From a marine group bacterium Sva0996 bin134 (GTDB taxonomy: Bacteria > Actinomycetota > Acidimicrobiia > Acidimicrobiales > Bin134), in assembly GCA_002239105.1 (NCBI GenBank), contig MPNQ01000013.1, positions 27,762 through 91,761 of the forward strand: DNA of 64,000 bases, given 5' to 3'. Below are positions 50,659 to 58,693 of this stretch, piece by piece. The notes under the pieces are model-generated. The model saw only the letters and a list, made by a program, of their open reading frames with translations, was not told where the DNA came from and made no database searches. The position numbers were made by a program, and so were the translations under genes. Position 1 is the stretch's first letter, and every line of letters starts with the position of its first letter.

Positions 50659-52151
50659 TTGCCGAACGTGCCGGTCTCGCCCTCGAAGGAGAAGATGTCG
50701 CTGATGGGTATGTAGCGGGCGCCGTCTTCGTCCACCACCAGCTCTTCGATGCGTCCGGCTTCCACCATGTATGAGTCATTGGCACCGTCCATGGCCCGTG
50801 GGGAATCGCCCAGCGCACCCCGGGAGTCGAAGTTCATCTGCCACATGGCCCGCATCACGTTGGTCCGGTTGATCCCGCCGTCCATGTCGGCCGCGGCCAG
50901 CAGGACATTGTGAAGAACCTCGCCGAAGATGTAGCCCAAAGCGTGCGATTCGGCATCGGGGTCGACGCCCTGGCTCTCCAGAGCGCCCCGCACGAACTGC
51001 ACCCACTCGTCGTCGGCCAGCGAGTCGTCCGACAGGTCCTTTTGGGTGTTCATCATGCGGACTCCGTTGGCCAGCGGTCCGATGGGCGCCCAGAACAGCG
51101 CTATGCGCTGGCAACCGTTGGTAACCAGGATCAGCGGATCCCATGCGCTGGTGGCGATCCCCAGCACTCCCCTCGGGCAAAACGTTCCTGTAGTGGCCAG
51201 AATCGCCACGTCGGCCCCGCTGGCCGCCATGGTGGTGACCTCACTCGACACCCCTTCGGCCCCCGGATCGTGCTTGACCTCATCCACGATCTCGATCCCG
51301 AATTCGGGAGCGCACTCGTTGAACGCCACCCGCCACGCTTCGCCCGCGTCGTTGTCGATCGACAAGATCGCCGCCGTGGCCCCTCCGCCGAACTCATCGC
51401 CAATGTGCTGGCACCAAAGCCGGGACTCGGTCTCATAAGACATCAGCGCCCCAGTGGTCCATGGGAAATTGTTCGGGTCGCCCCACTCGGGCAGGCCGGT
51501 CAGGTTCAGTAGCTGCGGGATGCAGTTCTCGTTCAGCACTTTCTGCACGGCCAGATTGTTGGCGCTGCCCAGAATGCCGGCGAAGCCCAAGAGGTTCTCG
51601 ACGTCGATCATCTCCTCCACGTTGGTCACCGTCCGGGCCGGTATGTAGGCGTCATCGCGGCCCACTACCACCACGTTGCGCCCGTCGATCGGGCCTACGT
51701 AGTCGAAGTAGAGCTGGATGCCGTCGCTGATCGTGCCGAAGCCGGCCAGCGGTCCCGACCGGGGCGAGCTGGAGCCGAAGCGGATCTCGCTGTCGGTCAC
51801 CCCCTGGTAGTTGTCCCACTCTTCAGGGCATTCGGTGATGTCGATCACCGCACCGCCGCCCAACTCGGTGATGTTGGGATCGGAGGGCTCCTCCGGCGCG
51901 GGCTCAGGCTCTTCTTCGTCGCCGGGCTCGGGCGCAGGCGCGGGCTCTTCCTCGTCGTCGGGCTCAGGCGCGGGCGCGGGCTCTTCCTCGTCGTCGGGCT
52001 CAGGGGCGGCCGCGGCCTCATCAGGCACCTCGGTAGGAGCAGCCGGCGCCGGTTCGCTCACCGGCGCGTCATCGTCGTCGTTGCCGCAGCCACTGGCCAC
52101 CAACGCGAGCACAACGAATAGCCCGAACAGGGCTCGCAGAAGCTTCGACAT
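50655..52151 (-). CDS. branched-chain-type ABC transporter substrate-binding lipoprotein
   Basis: This 498-residue lipoprotein has the signal peptide MSKLLRALFGLFVVLALVAS and lipobox Cys22. An acidic Pro/Glu repeat tether (to about residue 95) is followed by a Peripla_BP_6-type domain (GVTDSEIRFGSSSPRSGPLAGF). AGGAGGA lies eight bases before ATG 52151. It is the last gene of the second importer operon, 87 bases after livM, so it may have its own expression boost. It differs clearly from the binding protein at 40449, so the importers probably take up different ligands. Confidence 0.9.
   Translation of the reverse strand: MSKLLRALFGLFVVLALVASGCGNDDDDAPVSEPAPAAPTEVPDEAAAAPEPDDEEEPAPAPEPDDEEEPAPAPEPGDEEEPEPAPEEPSDPNITELGGGAVIDITECPEEWDNYQGVTDSEIRFGSSSPRSGPLAGFGTISDGIQLYFDYVGPIDGRNVVVVGRDDAYIPARTVTNVEEMIDVENLLGFAGILGSANNLAVQKVLNENCIPQLLNLTGLPEWGDPNNFPWTTGALMSYETESRLWCQHIGDEFGGGATAAILSIDNDAGEAWRVAFNECAPEFGIEIVDEVKHDPGAEGVSSEVTTMAASGADVAILATTGTFCPRGVLGIATSAWDPLILVTNGCQRIALFWAPIGPLANGVRMMNTQKDLSDDSLADDEWVQFVRGALESQGVDPDAESHALGYIFGEVLHNVLLAAADMDGGINRTNVMRAMWQMNFDSRGALGDSPRAMDGANDSYMVEAGRIEELVVDEDGARYIPISDIFSFEGETGTFGN
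51909..52016. repeat. 36-base tandem repeat (3 copies) encoding lipoprotein tether
   Basis: Three 36-base units encode EPDDEEEPAPAP-like blocks on the minus strand. The unit length differs from the 33-base repeat in the other binding protein, so the tethers probably expanded independently. Confidence 0.85.
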
Positions 52152-52209
52152 CAGAGAATTCCTCCTGAGATTGGCTTAGGGGTTGAAGCAGTCCCGTAAC
52201 CCTACGCCC

Positions 52210-52235
52210 CTACAGCGACAAATACAGCCCTGTAG
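52210..52235. repeat. inverted repeat between livM-like and binding-protein genes
   Basis: CTACAG at 52210-52215 pairs with CTGTAG at 52230-52235 across a 14-base loop in the 87-base operon gap. An mRNA-processing or stability hairpin that sets the higher dose of binding protein is possible. Confidence 0.3.
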
Positions 52236-52238
52236 AGC

Positions 52239-53453
52239 TCAGCCCCCAGGCGGCCGGGGCGCCACCGGCATCAGCCGGGACTTTATCTTTCGAAACCCGT
52301 GGGCCGCCCCACCGGGCAGCGCAAAGATGATCACGATCAACAGCCCGCCCAAAATGGCGGTGCCGTACGGCCCCTCCAGGGCCACGTCGGTGCCCGGCAG
52401 CGTCTGGGTCTGGCTCGACCAGTGGGGCACGAACTGGATGGCCAGCCCGCCCGCCACCGCACCGTGCAGCGTCCCCGCGCCCCCCACGATCAGCCCCACG
52501 ATCAGCAGAATGGCCATCGAGAAGCCAAACTCATCGGGCCCCACGAATCCCGAGTGCATGGCCAGCATGGTCCCGGCCACCCCGCCCACCGCCGCGCTGA
52601 TGCCGAAGCTCAGCGTCTTGTAGGCGGCCAGGTTCACCCCGTTGGCCGCCGCGCCCAGCGGGTTGTCCCGAATGGCCACCATGGCCCGCCCCACCCGGCC
52701 GGCCAAGATGTTGCGCACCAGCCAGAAGCACACCAGCGCCACGATCACCAGCAAGAAGTACTTGTACACCGCCTCCTCCTGCCGCCCGGTCAGCCCGTCG
52801 GGCACCCGCGATCCCACTCCCGGTATGGCATGGAGCCACTCGGTCACCTTGTCGAGCGGGGCCCACGTCGGCGGCTTCAAGTCGCTCTCGATCAAAAGGC
52901 CGTTGCTGCCCCCGGTGCGCTCGCTCACTTCTTCCAGCCGGATGATCGACGGGAACACCGCCGCCACCGCAAACGTCAACAGCCCCAGGTACAGCCCCTG
53001 GATGCGCAGGGCGGGAATCCCGAACAGCACCCCGAACAAGAACAACCCCGGTACCACCACTCCGAGGGTGGCCACATAAGACCAGTGGAAGTCGTTCACC
53101 AGCACCGCGGTGAGATACGCCCCCGACCCCACGAAGAAGCTGTGACCCAAAGAGAGCTGCCCGCTGTAGCCGGTGGCGATGTTCAGCCCCAAGATGGCCA
53201 CCATCAGCCCGACGGCCTGGCTCAAGTTGCCCAGCCCCACCGTGTAGCGGTTGCCGAAGATGGTCGGGCTGTAGGTGTCGGCGATCAGAAACGGGATCAG
53301 CACCACCACCAGGGCGAACAGCGCCCACCCGATGATCTGGCGCTGCCGGTGCTGGCGGCTGCCCGCTTGCACCACCCGCTTTTTCCCGCGCCACCCTCCG
53401 GTGTTGAACCACATCCCCCCTCGGGTCGAGCCTGCTCCCTGTTCCAGATTCAC
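52239..53453 (-). CDS. ABC permease, LivM type
   Basis: This 404-residue permease has about ten membrane segments. It has LNIATGYSGQLSLGHSFFVGSG and the EAA-like loop AIRDNPLGAAANGVN. An N-terminal extension of about 35 polar, basic residues precedes the first membrane segment. GTG 53453 overlaps the LivH stop as GTGA. It pairs with LivH to form the importer channel. Confidence 0.92.
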   Translation of the reverse strand: MNLEQGAGSTRGGMWFNTGGWRGKKRVVQAGSRQHRQRQIIGWALFALVVVLIPFLIADTYSPTIFGNRYTVGLGNLSQAVGLMVAILGLNIATGYSGQLSLGHSFFVGSGAYLTAVLVNDFHWSYVATLGVVVPGLFLFGVLFGIPALRIQGLYLGLLTFAVAAVFPSIIRLEEVSERTGGSNGLLIESDLKPPTWAPLDKVTEWLHAIPGVGSRVPDGLTGRQEEAVYKYFLLVIVALVCFWLVRNILAGRVGRAMVAIRDNPLGAAANGVNLAAYKTLSFGISAAVGGVAGTMLAMHSGFVGPDEFGFSMAILLIVGLIVGGAGTLHGAVAGGLAIQFVPHWSSQTQTLPGTDVALEGPYGTAILGGLLIVIIFALPGGAAHGFRKIKSRLMPVAPRPPGG

Positions 53454-54391
53454 ACCCGCTCCACTCTCGTTGACCCGAACAGGCCGGTGGGCCGCACCAA
53501 CAGCACCACCAAGATCACCGCTACCGCGGTGGCCAGGGCCAGCTCACTCAAGTCCAAGAACGTCACCAGCAGGTTGCGGGCCAGCCCCACCACCAGGCCG
53601 CCGATCACCGCCCCCACCAGCGAGTCGAGCCCGCCCAACGCGGCGGCGGCCAGCGAGAAGATCAGCACCCGCAGCATGATGGAGGGCTCCAACAGCAGAT
53701 CGGGCACCACCAGCGCCCCGCCCAATGTGCCGATGGCCGCGGCCAGCGCCCAGCCGAACCCCAGCGTCGGCCCCACCCGGATGCCCACCAGGCGGGCCGA
53801 CTCCAGATTCGACGACACCGCCCGAAACGCCAGCCCCACCTTGGTGCGCGACAACAGCAAATACAGCAGCCCCACCACGGCGAACACCGTGCCGAGGTTG
53901 CCGATGGTGCGCCAGGTGAGCTGGGCGATGCCCCACTCGATGGGCGCCCCGGTGGGGAACATGGAGGGCAGGCTGCGGGTGCGGAACCCCCACACGATCC
54001 CCACCGCTGAGTCGATTATCAACAACAGCCCCAGCGTCACGATCACCAGCGGCAGCACGTGGTCGGGGGGGAAGGGCCGTATGAACACCCGCTCCACAAA
54101 CATGGCCACCACGGCGCTGGCCACCATGGCGCACAGCACCGCCACGGCCACCGGCAGCCCCTGCTCCACGCTGAACACGTAAACCAGATAAACCCCCAAC
54201 AGCGCCAAAGAGCCCTGGGCGAAGTTGATGAACCCGGTCGACTTGTAGATCATCACCAGCGCCAGCGCCACCGACGCATAGGTGGCCCCGTCGCTCAGCC
54301 CCCGAAAGAACTGGGCTAGCCACAGCTCCCCGTTCGACAGCTTGTCCAACGACACGTCGAAAATGCCCAGAAGCGATGCCACAACAACCAT
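53450..54391 (-). CDS. ABC permease, LivH type
   Basis: This 313-residue permease has GLSDGATYASVALALVMIYKSTG and FINFAQGSLALLGVYL at the N-terminus, and an EAA-type SSNLESARLVGIRV loop. It has about eight membrane segments. It begins three bases after the LivF stop and overlaps LivM. It is the counterpart of the N-terminal half of the fused permease at 42004. Confidence 0.92.
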   Translation of the reverse strand: MVVVASLLGIFDVSLDKLSNGELWLAQFFRGLSDGATYASVALALVMIYKSTGFINFAQGSLALLGVYLVYVFSVEQGLPVAVAVLCAMVASAVVAMFVERVFIRPFPPDHVLPLVIVTLGLLLIIDSAVGIVWGFRTRSLPSMFPTGAPIEWGIAQLTWRTIGNLGTVFAVVGLLYLLLSRTKVGLAFRAVSSNLESARLVGIRVGPTLGFGWALAAAIGTLGGALVVPDLLLEPSIMLRVLIFSLAAAALGGLDSLVGAVIGGLVVGLARNLLVTFLDLSELALATAVAVILVVLLVRPTGLFGSTRVERV

Positions 54392-54394
54392 CGC

Positions 54395-55108
54395 TCAATA
54401 CCCCAGATACGCCCGGCGGACGTTGTCATCGGCGGCCAGCTCGTCGGCGGGGCCCGACAGCGCCACCTCCCCGGCCTCCAGCACATAGGCCACATCGGCC
54501 ACCCCCAGCGCCAGGCTGGCGTTCTGCTCCACCACCAGCATGGTGGTGCCGGCATCCGCATTGATGGCGGTGAGCTGCTCGAACAGCGATCGGGTGATCA
54601 TCGGCGCCAGCCCCAGCGAAGGCTCGTCCAACAACAACAGCGAGGGCCGCAGCATCAGCGCCCTGGCGATGGCCAGCATTTGCTGTTCGCCCCCGCTCAG
54701 CGAGCCGGCCGACTGGTTGCGCCGCTCGCCCAGCACCGGGAAGGTCTCGAACCACTGCTGCACGTCGCCCTGCACCTCTGCGTCGGTGCGCACGAACGCC
54801 CCGGCCAGCAAGTTCTCCTCCACCGAGAGGTCGGGGAACGTCCCCCGCCCCTGGGGCACATGGGCCACCCCCCGGCGCACGATGTCGGCGGTGCGGTGCC
54901 CGGCCAGCTCCTCGCCCGCCAGCTTGATGGAGCCCTCGGTGGACACCATGGCGCACAGCGCCCGCAGCGTGGTGGTCTTGCCCGCCCCGTTGGCCCCCAA
55001 GATCACCGCGATCTGCCCCTCGGCCACCGAGAAGTCCACCCCGTGCAGCACCTGGATGTTTCCGTAGGCCGCCTTCAGCCCCTGCACCTCAAGATAGGGG
55101 CCGCTCAC
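54395..55108 (-). CDS. ABC transporter ATPase, LivF type
   Basis: This 237-residue ABC ATPase has Walker A GANGAGKTT, signature LSGGEQQMLAIARAL, Walker B LLLLDEPSLGLAP and H-loop LVVEQN. GTG 55108 overlaps the LivG stop as GTGA. It is one of the two motor subunits of the second importer. Confidence 0.93.
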   Translation of the reverse strand: MSGPYLEVQGLKAAYGNIQVLHGVDFSVAEGQIAVILGANGAGKTTTLRALCAMVSTEGSIKLAGEELAGHRTADIVRRGVAHVPQGRGTFPDLSVEENLLAGAFVRTDAEVQGDVQQWFETFPVLGERRNQSAGSLSGGEQQMLAIARALMLRPSLLLLDEPSLGLAPMITRSLFEQLTAINADAGTTMLVVEQNASLALGVADVAYVLEAGEVALSGPADELAADDNVRRAYLGY

Positions 55109-55866
55109 TGCGGGGCTCCCAGGTAGGCCTCTACTACCGCGGGGTCGTTTTGCACCTCGGCGGGGGAGCCCTCGGCGATCTTGGCCCCGAAGTCCAGCAC
55201 CACCACCTTGTTCGATACCCCCATCACCATCCCCATGTGGTGCTCCACCAGCAAGAGCGTCAGCGAATGCCGCTCGGCCAGCGCCACCAACAAAGCGCCC
55301 AGCTCGCCCACCTCGGTTTGCGTCAGCCCGGTGGCCGGCTCGTCCAACAGCAACAGCCGGGGCCGGGCCACCAGCGCCCGAGCCAACTCCACCCGCTTGA
55401 GCGTGCCGAACGGCAGCCCGGCCGCGGGATGGAAGGCCACGTCGGTCAGCGACAGCTCATCAAGGGCATCCCACGCTGTTGCGGTTAGCTCGGCCTCCTC
55501 CCGGCGCGTCCCCCAACGCACCGCCGCCCGCAACGCGCCGATCCGAGAGCGGTGGTGGGCGCCCACCATCACGTTCTGAAGTACGGTCATGCCCGGCCAC
55601 AGAGCCAGGTTCTGGAACGTGCGCCCGATGCCGAGGCCGCTGATGGCATGGGCCGGGCGGCTCAACAGGTCGGTGCCGTCGAAGCCAACCGCCCCCTCCT
55701 GGGCGTCGTACACCCGGCTGACCACGTTGAACAGCGTGGTTTTGCCCGCCCCGTTGGGCCCGATCAGCCCGCAGATGCTGCCCTCGTCCACGGTGAACGA
55801 CAGGTCGGACAAAGCGGTAACCCCCCCAAACCGCCCCGTCCCCCCCGCCACATCCAACAAGGCCAT
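55105..55866 (-). CDS. ABC transporter ATPase, LivG type
   Basis: This 253-residue ABC ATPase has Walker A GPNGAGKTT, signature-region LPFGTLKRVELARAL, Walker B LLLLDEPATGLT and H-loop LLVEHHMGMVM, plus the LivG insert GIGRTFQNLALWPGMTV. It is the first gene of the operon livG-livF-livH-livM-binding protein, starting 45 bases after a small membrane-protein gene on the same strand. Confidence 0.93.
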   Translation of the reverse strand: MALLDVAGGTGRFGGVTALSDLSFTVDEGSICGLIGPNGAGKTTLFNVVSRVYDAQEGAVGFDGTDLLSRPAHAISGLGIGRTFQNLALWPGMTVLQNVMVGAHHRSRIGALRAAVRWGTRREEAELTATAWDALDELSLTDVAFHPAAGLPFGTLKRVELARALVARPRLLLLDEPATGLTQTEVGELGALLVALAERHSLTLLLVEHHMGMVMGVSNKVVVLDFGAKIAEGSPAEVQNDPAVVEAYLGAPQ

Positions 55867-55911
55867 AACCCCCCCGACCCTATCCCGCCCGCTTGCGCCG
55901 GTCGGGAAGGC

Positions 55912-56151
55912 TCATCCCCCGATGAGGCTGGCGATGGCCCATATCACGATCACCAGGCCCACCACGATCATCACCACGCTGCGCCCCACCTTCGGCTTGG
56001 CCGGCTCATCGGGAGCGCCCGGCGGGGGAGGGATGTCCTGGCGGCGCTGGCGGGGGCCGTCGGGATTGATCAGCGCGGCGATATTCCCCACCGCCAGCGC
56101 ACCCCCCAGCGCCAGCAGCAAGAACGTGATGATCTCCGGCCCGCCCAGCAC
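55912..56151 (-). CDS. small membrane protein with two transmembrane segments
   Basis: This 79-residue protein has membrane segments at about 7-27 (IITFLLLALGGALAVGNIAAL) and 58-78 (SVVMIVVGLVIVIWAIASLI). A proline-rich polar loop with GPRQRRQDIPPPPGAPDEP lies between them. It has the form of common actinobacterial small membrane proteins of unknown function. GTG 56151 lies 16 bases after the methyltransferase stop. Confidence 0.65.
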   Translation of the reverse strand: MLGGPEIITFLLLALGGALAVGNIAALINPDGPRQRRQDIPPPPGAPDEPAKPKVGRSVVMIVVGLVIVIWAIASLIGG

Positions 56152-56167
56152 CTACTCAGTCTCGCGC

Positions 56168-56737
56168 CTATGGACGACGATGCACCGACACCGCATAGTC
56201 GCCGCCGTCCCACGCCCCCCGCTCCCAAGTCGAAAACCGCTCCGACAGGGACAACCCAGCCGCCGCGCAGTCGGCGTCGTACCGGTTGAGTCCGTAACCG
56301 CCGCCCCGCAGTTGAAATCCGGCCACCAGCGCACCACCGGGGGAGAGGTGGGCCGCACAGCGCCCCACCACCGCGGCCTCGGTGCCCGGCGCGGTGAACA
56401 GCAGCACGTTGCCCGCCATCACCACCGCGTCGAACGTCTCCCCCAAGTCGAACACCGTCAAGTCCATCTGGTGCCACCCCAGCTCCGGCGCCTTGGCCCG
56501 AGCCCCCGCAATCATCTCGTCGTCGATGTCCACCCCGGCCACCACAAACCCCCGCCGGGCCAGCTCGATGGCCACCCGCCCCGTCCCACACCCCGCATCC
56601 AGCACCCGCCCGCCCCTGCCCAACAGCGAGTCCACAAAATCGGCCTCCCCATGCGGATTGTGCCCCTCAGCAGCCAGCCGCTCCCACCGAGCGTCATAGT
56701 CCCGCCCCGACATCCGCCCACCCCAAGTAGAACCCAT
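56168..56737 (-). CDS. SAM-dependent methyltransferase
   Basis: This class I methyltransferase has about 189 residues. It has motif I VLDAGCGTGRVAIEL, the beta-2 acidic end VAGVDIDDEMI, and motif IV-like FDAVVMAGNVLLF. It transfers a methyl group to an unknown acceptor. ATG 56746, 56737 and 56713 are in frame. AAGGA lies eight bases before 56737, which I prefer. It follows the VapC stop within a few bases, so it may be read through from the toxin-antitoxin promoter. Confidence 0.85.
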   Translation of the reverse strand: MGSTWGGRMSGRDYDARWERLAAEGHNPHGEADFVDSLLGRGGRVLDAGCGTGRVAIELARRGFVVAGVDIDDEMIAGARAKAPELGWHQMDLTVFDLGETFDAVVMAGNVLLFTAPGTEAAVVGRCAAHLSPGGALVAGFQLRGGGYGLNRYDADCAAAGLSLSERFSTWERGAWDGGDYAVSVHRRP

Positions 56738-56748
56738 TAGTGGCATCC

Positions 56749-57132
56749 TTAGATGGCGATCACCACTACGTCATTGGCATAGGCCGCCAGAGCACTCAGG
56801 TCGCCGTAGTCCGAGGTGAGCACAGTGCCCCCCGGCTCAGCCGCAGCAACCACCAGGGCATCCACCGCCGACCCTCGCCCCGCACGGGTTCGCACATGGC
56901 CAGCGCGGCGCACAAGGGTTGCGTCAATGTGCTCCAAGATGTCACAAAACTTTAGGAATCGGTTTGTCTCAGCGTCTCTTCCGGCGTGACCTTGCAAGCA
57001 CTCGATCAGTACGGGGGATGGAACAATGGGCGGCAACAGACCTCTGCCCTTGAAGTCGCTGAGCATTTCGCCTGCTTCCAAGCTCCGTCCCGCCAAGAAC
57101 GAGACCCCGCCTGAATCCAACAGCAGAGCCAC
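56749..57132 (-). CDS. PIN-domain toxin, VapC-like
   Basis: This 127-residue PIN-domain ribonuclease has four acidic active-site residues: Asp6 (LLLDSGG), Glu44 (LIECLQG), Asp91 (VDALVVAA) and Asp108 (TSDYGDL). VapC toxins cleave tRNA or rRNA when not bound by antitoxin. GTG 57132 abuts the antitoxin stop with no gap, the usual coupling of toxin-antitoxin operons. Confidence 0.85.
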   Translation of the reverse strand: MALLLDSGGVSFLAGRSLEAGEMLSDFKGRGLLPPIVPSPVLIECLQGHAGRDAETNRFLKFCDILEHIDATLVRRAGHVRTRAGRGSAVDALVVAAAEPGGTVLTSDYGDLSALAAYANDVVVIAI

Positions 57133-57381
57133 CTAGCTGGCGACGCGACCATTGCGGCGGTCGAGCGGTGCGAGCACTTCCTTAACCCATGCCTTGACTT
57201 CAGGAGTCGGCTCACCCACCTCCGCCCGCAGTTCTTCCAAGTATTTTTCGCCTTCTTCAATGAGTTTGCGCTTTCGCATCTGCTCGCGTACCACATCTTG
57301 TAAGAGTTCAGAGGCAGGCAATCCCTGCTCCTTCACCTCTGCGTAGAGATCGTCCGGCAAATAAACCTGCATCCGTGGCAT
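57133..57381 (-). CDS. antitoxin, VapB-like (ribbon-helix-helix)
   Basis: This 82-residue antitoxin has an N-terminal ribbon-helix-helix (MQVYLPDDLYAEVKEQ, then ASELLQDVVREQM) and a charged helical toxin-binding tail. The frame extends to 57633, but that part runs antisense to the gene at 57492. ATG 57381 lies seven bases after a TATAGT element, so the message may be leaderless. It should bind its own promoter as an autorepressor with VapC. Confidence 0.85.
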   Translation of the reverse strand: MPRMQVYLPDDLYAEVKEQGLPASELLQDVVREQMRKRKLIEEGEKYLEELRAEVGEPTPEVKAWVKEVLAPLDRRNGRVAS

Positions 57382-57388
57382 ACGCCTA

Positions 57389-57394
57389 ACTATA
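57389..57394 (-). promoter_or_regulatory. candidate -10 box of the toxin-antitoxin operon (leaderless)
   Basis: TATAGT on the minus strand ends seven bases before the antitoxin ATG, so transcription would start at or next to the start codon. The -35 region is weak. CTAACT (57386-57391) and AGTTAG (57429-57434) form a spaced inverted repeat overlapping this box, a possible antitoxin operator. Confidence 0.35.
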
Positions 57395-57491
57395 CACACA
57401 TTCACGAATCGAAAATTACCCCTAGTAGAGTTAGACCCGCCTGGCATATAGTCGGCGACCACCGATCCAAGGCAGTCAGAAAGGGGCATGC

Positions 57492-58685
57492 GTGGAGCGA
57501 GTTGAACCGGCGAGCTGTCTAACTTCGTGGAACCCAGATGGTTTGGCCCGATTCGCCTCCCACTTGGCCGATGCCGAAAGCAGAGGCGATCCCTGCCTGC
57601 TTGATTTTTCTGATGAGGCCATCGCTGGCTCATCTCACCCCTCAGCGATCCGCCTCCACATCCCCTCGGTCATGGTGGCAGCCAATCTGCTGGTGGGGAG
57701 ATTTCGTGATTTGCCTATAGAAGTTCGTCTGCCACACTCCAGTGGACTCAGCATCCAGCTAGCCCGCGGTGGGTTCTTTTTTTCTCTCGCGAATCGCCGC
57801 CGCGATGTGACTTGGGCAGATGGCGCTCCAGAGAAGTGGATTGATGTCGCACGAGCTTGGACACACCCGTTTCACCCCAGTGATGCCGATATGTGTCGCG
57901 AAGCCTTAGTGGACAGTCGTTACCCAAGGCAGGAAGCCTGGGTCGTCCGAGCCGCATTCCAGCGGTATCTGCTCTCAGTCATTCATCCGCATATGAGGCG
58001 GAGCCACAGCCTGCGCTGGGATCTCAACTATGTCGCGCAACACTGGCTTAGCACCAGGCTCGATGTCAAGCAAGGCTCTGATCTCGTTGGCACACTCGAG
58101 GATTGCATGGCGATCTTTCACGAGATTGCCGTGAATGTCCCCGATCACGCAGGTCTCGGCAGTGATCCCATGGGCGCTTCGTTGGGTCAGATATACGTGA
58201 CTCTTGGAGGTGGGCGCGAGAGTTGCAACCGTCTTCACATTTCCGTGATGGACAATGGGATTGGGCTAGCACAGCGGGTGAATGAGAAGTATGCCGACCG
58301 CTTACGCAGTTCAAAGGAGGCACTGGTGGATGCCGTGCTCGGGACTCTGCCACGGCGCGAAGCCGGCCGGGGTGTAGGACTAAATCAAGTCCGCGAGATT
58401 GCTAGCCAGTTCGCAAAGGAACAGCGCAACGTTGGTGGGCCCAGCAGTATTCGGATTATCACCAACGGTGATGAAGAGCACTCAGCGGCGGATCTCGATT
58501 GGAGTTCTGATGCTGATCCTGTCGCTTCGACTCTGGAAGAGGTTCCCGTGAAGGGGACTTTGGTGTGGGTCTGCTTGGGACTTGAACGTCGGACTCCAGC
58601 AACTGACGACGATCAGCTTGAATTGACCTTTGGCACTGACGAGGGTCAGCTTGAGCTGACCTTTGGCACTCCTGTTTCTAGGTAG
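57492..58685 (+). CDS. GHKL-type ATPase (HATPase_c-like) of a two-gene cassette
   Basis: This 397-residue protein has a GHKL ATP-binding domain in the middle: N box HEIAVN (210-215), G1 box MDNGIG (253-258) and G2 box GRGVGLNQ (292-299). Residues 1-190 form an unrecognised N-terminal domain. There is no phospho-accepting His/dimerisation helix, sensor or receiver, so it is not an ordinary sensor kinase. The C-terminus carries two 11-residue repeats containing QLELTFGT. GTG 57492 follows AAAGGGG by about seven bases. The next gene starts eight bases later, so the two make one unit. Function unknown; a nucleotide-driven switch for the partner is an inference. Confidence 0.8.
   Translation: MERVEPASCLTSWNPDGLARFASHLADAESRGDPCLLDFSDEAIAGSSHPSAIRLHIPSVMVAANLLVGRFRDLPIEVRLPHSSGLSIQLARGGFFFSLANRRRDVTWADGAPEKWIDVARAWTHPFHPSDADMCREALVDSRYPRQEAWVVRAAFQRYLLSVIHPHMRRSHSLRWDLNYVAQHWLSTRLDVKQGSDLVGTLEDCMAIFHEIAVNVPDHAGLGSDPMGASLGQIYVTLGGGRESCNRLHISVMDNGIGLAQRVNEKYADRLRSSKEALVDAVLGTLPRREAGRGVGLNQVREIASQFAKEQRNVGGPSSIRIITNGDEEHSAADLDWSSDADPVASTLEEVPVKGTLVWVCLGLERRTPATDDDQLELTFGTDEGQLELTFGTPVSR
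58611..58670. repeat. 33-base-period direct repeat at 3' end of the GHKL gene
   Basis: Copies at 58611-58637 and 58644-58670 differ at two of 27 bases and encode QLELTFGT twice. It is a recent duplication, possibly of a short partner-binding motif. Confidence 0.85.
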
Positions 58686-58693
58686 GCCGCTGG

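Noticed and set aside
51909..52016. Possible CRISPR-like array on the minus strand
   Set aside because: 36-base units without spacers, in frame within the binding-protein gene.
57382..57633. N-terminal extension of the antitoxin
   Set aside because: Overlaps the divergent GHKL gene and lacks ribbon-helix-helix features; the ATG at 57381 fits the family.
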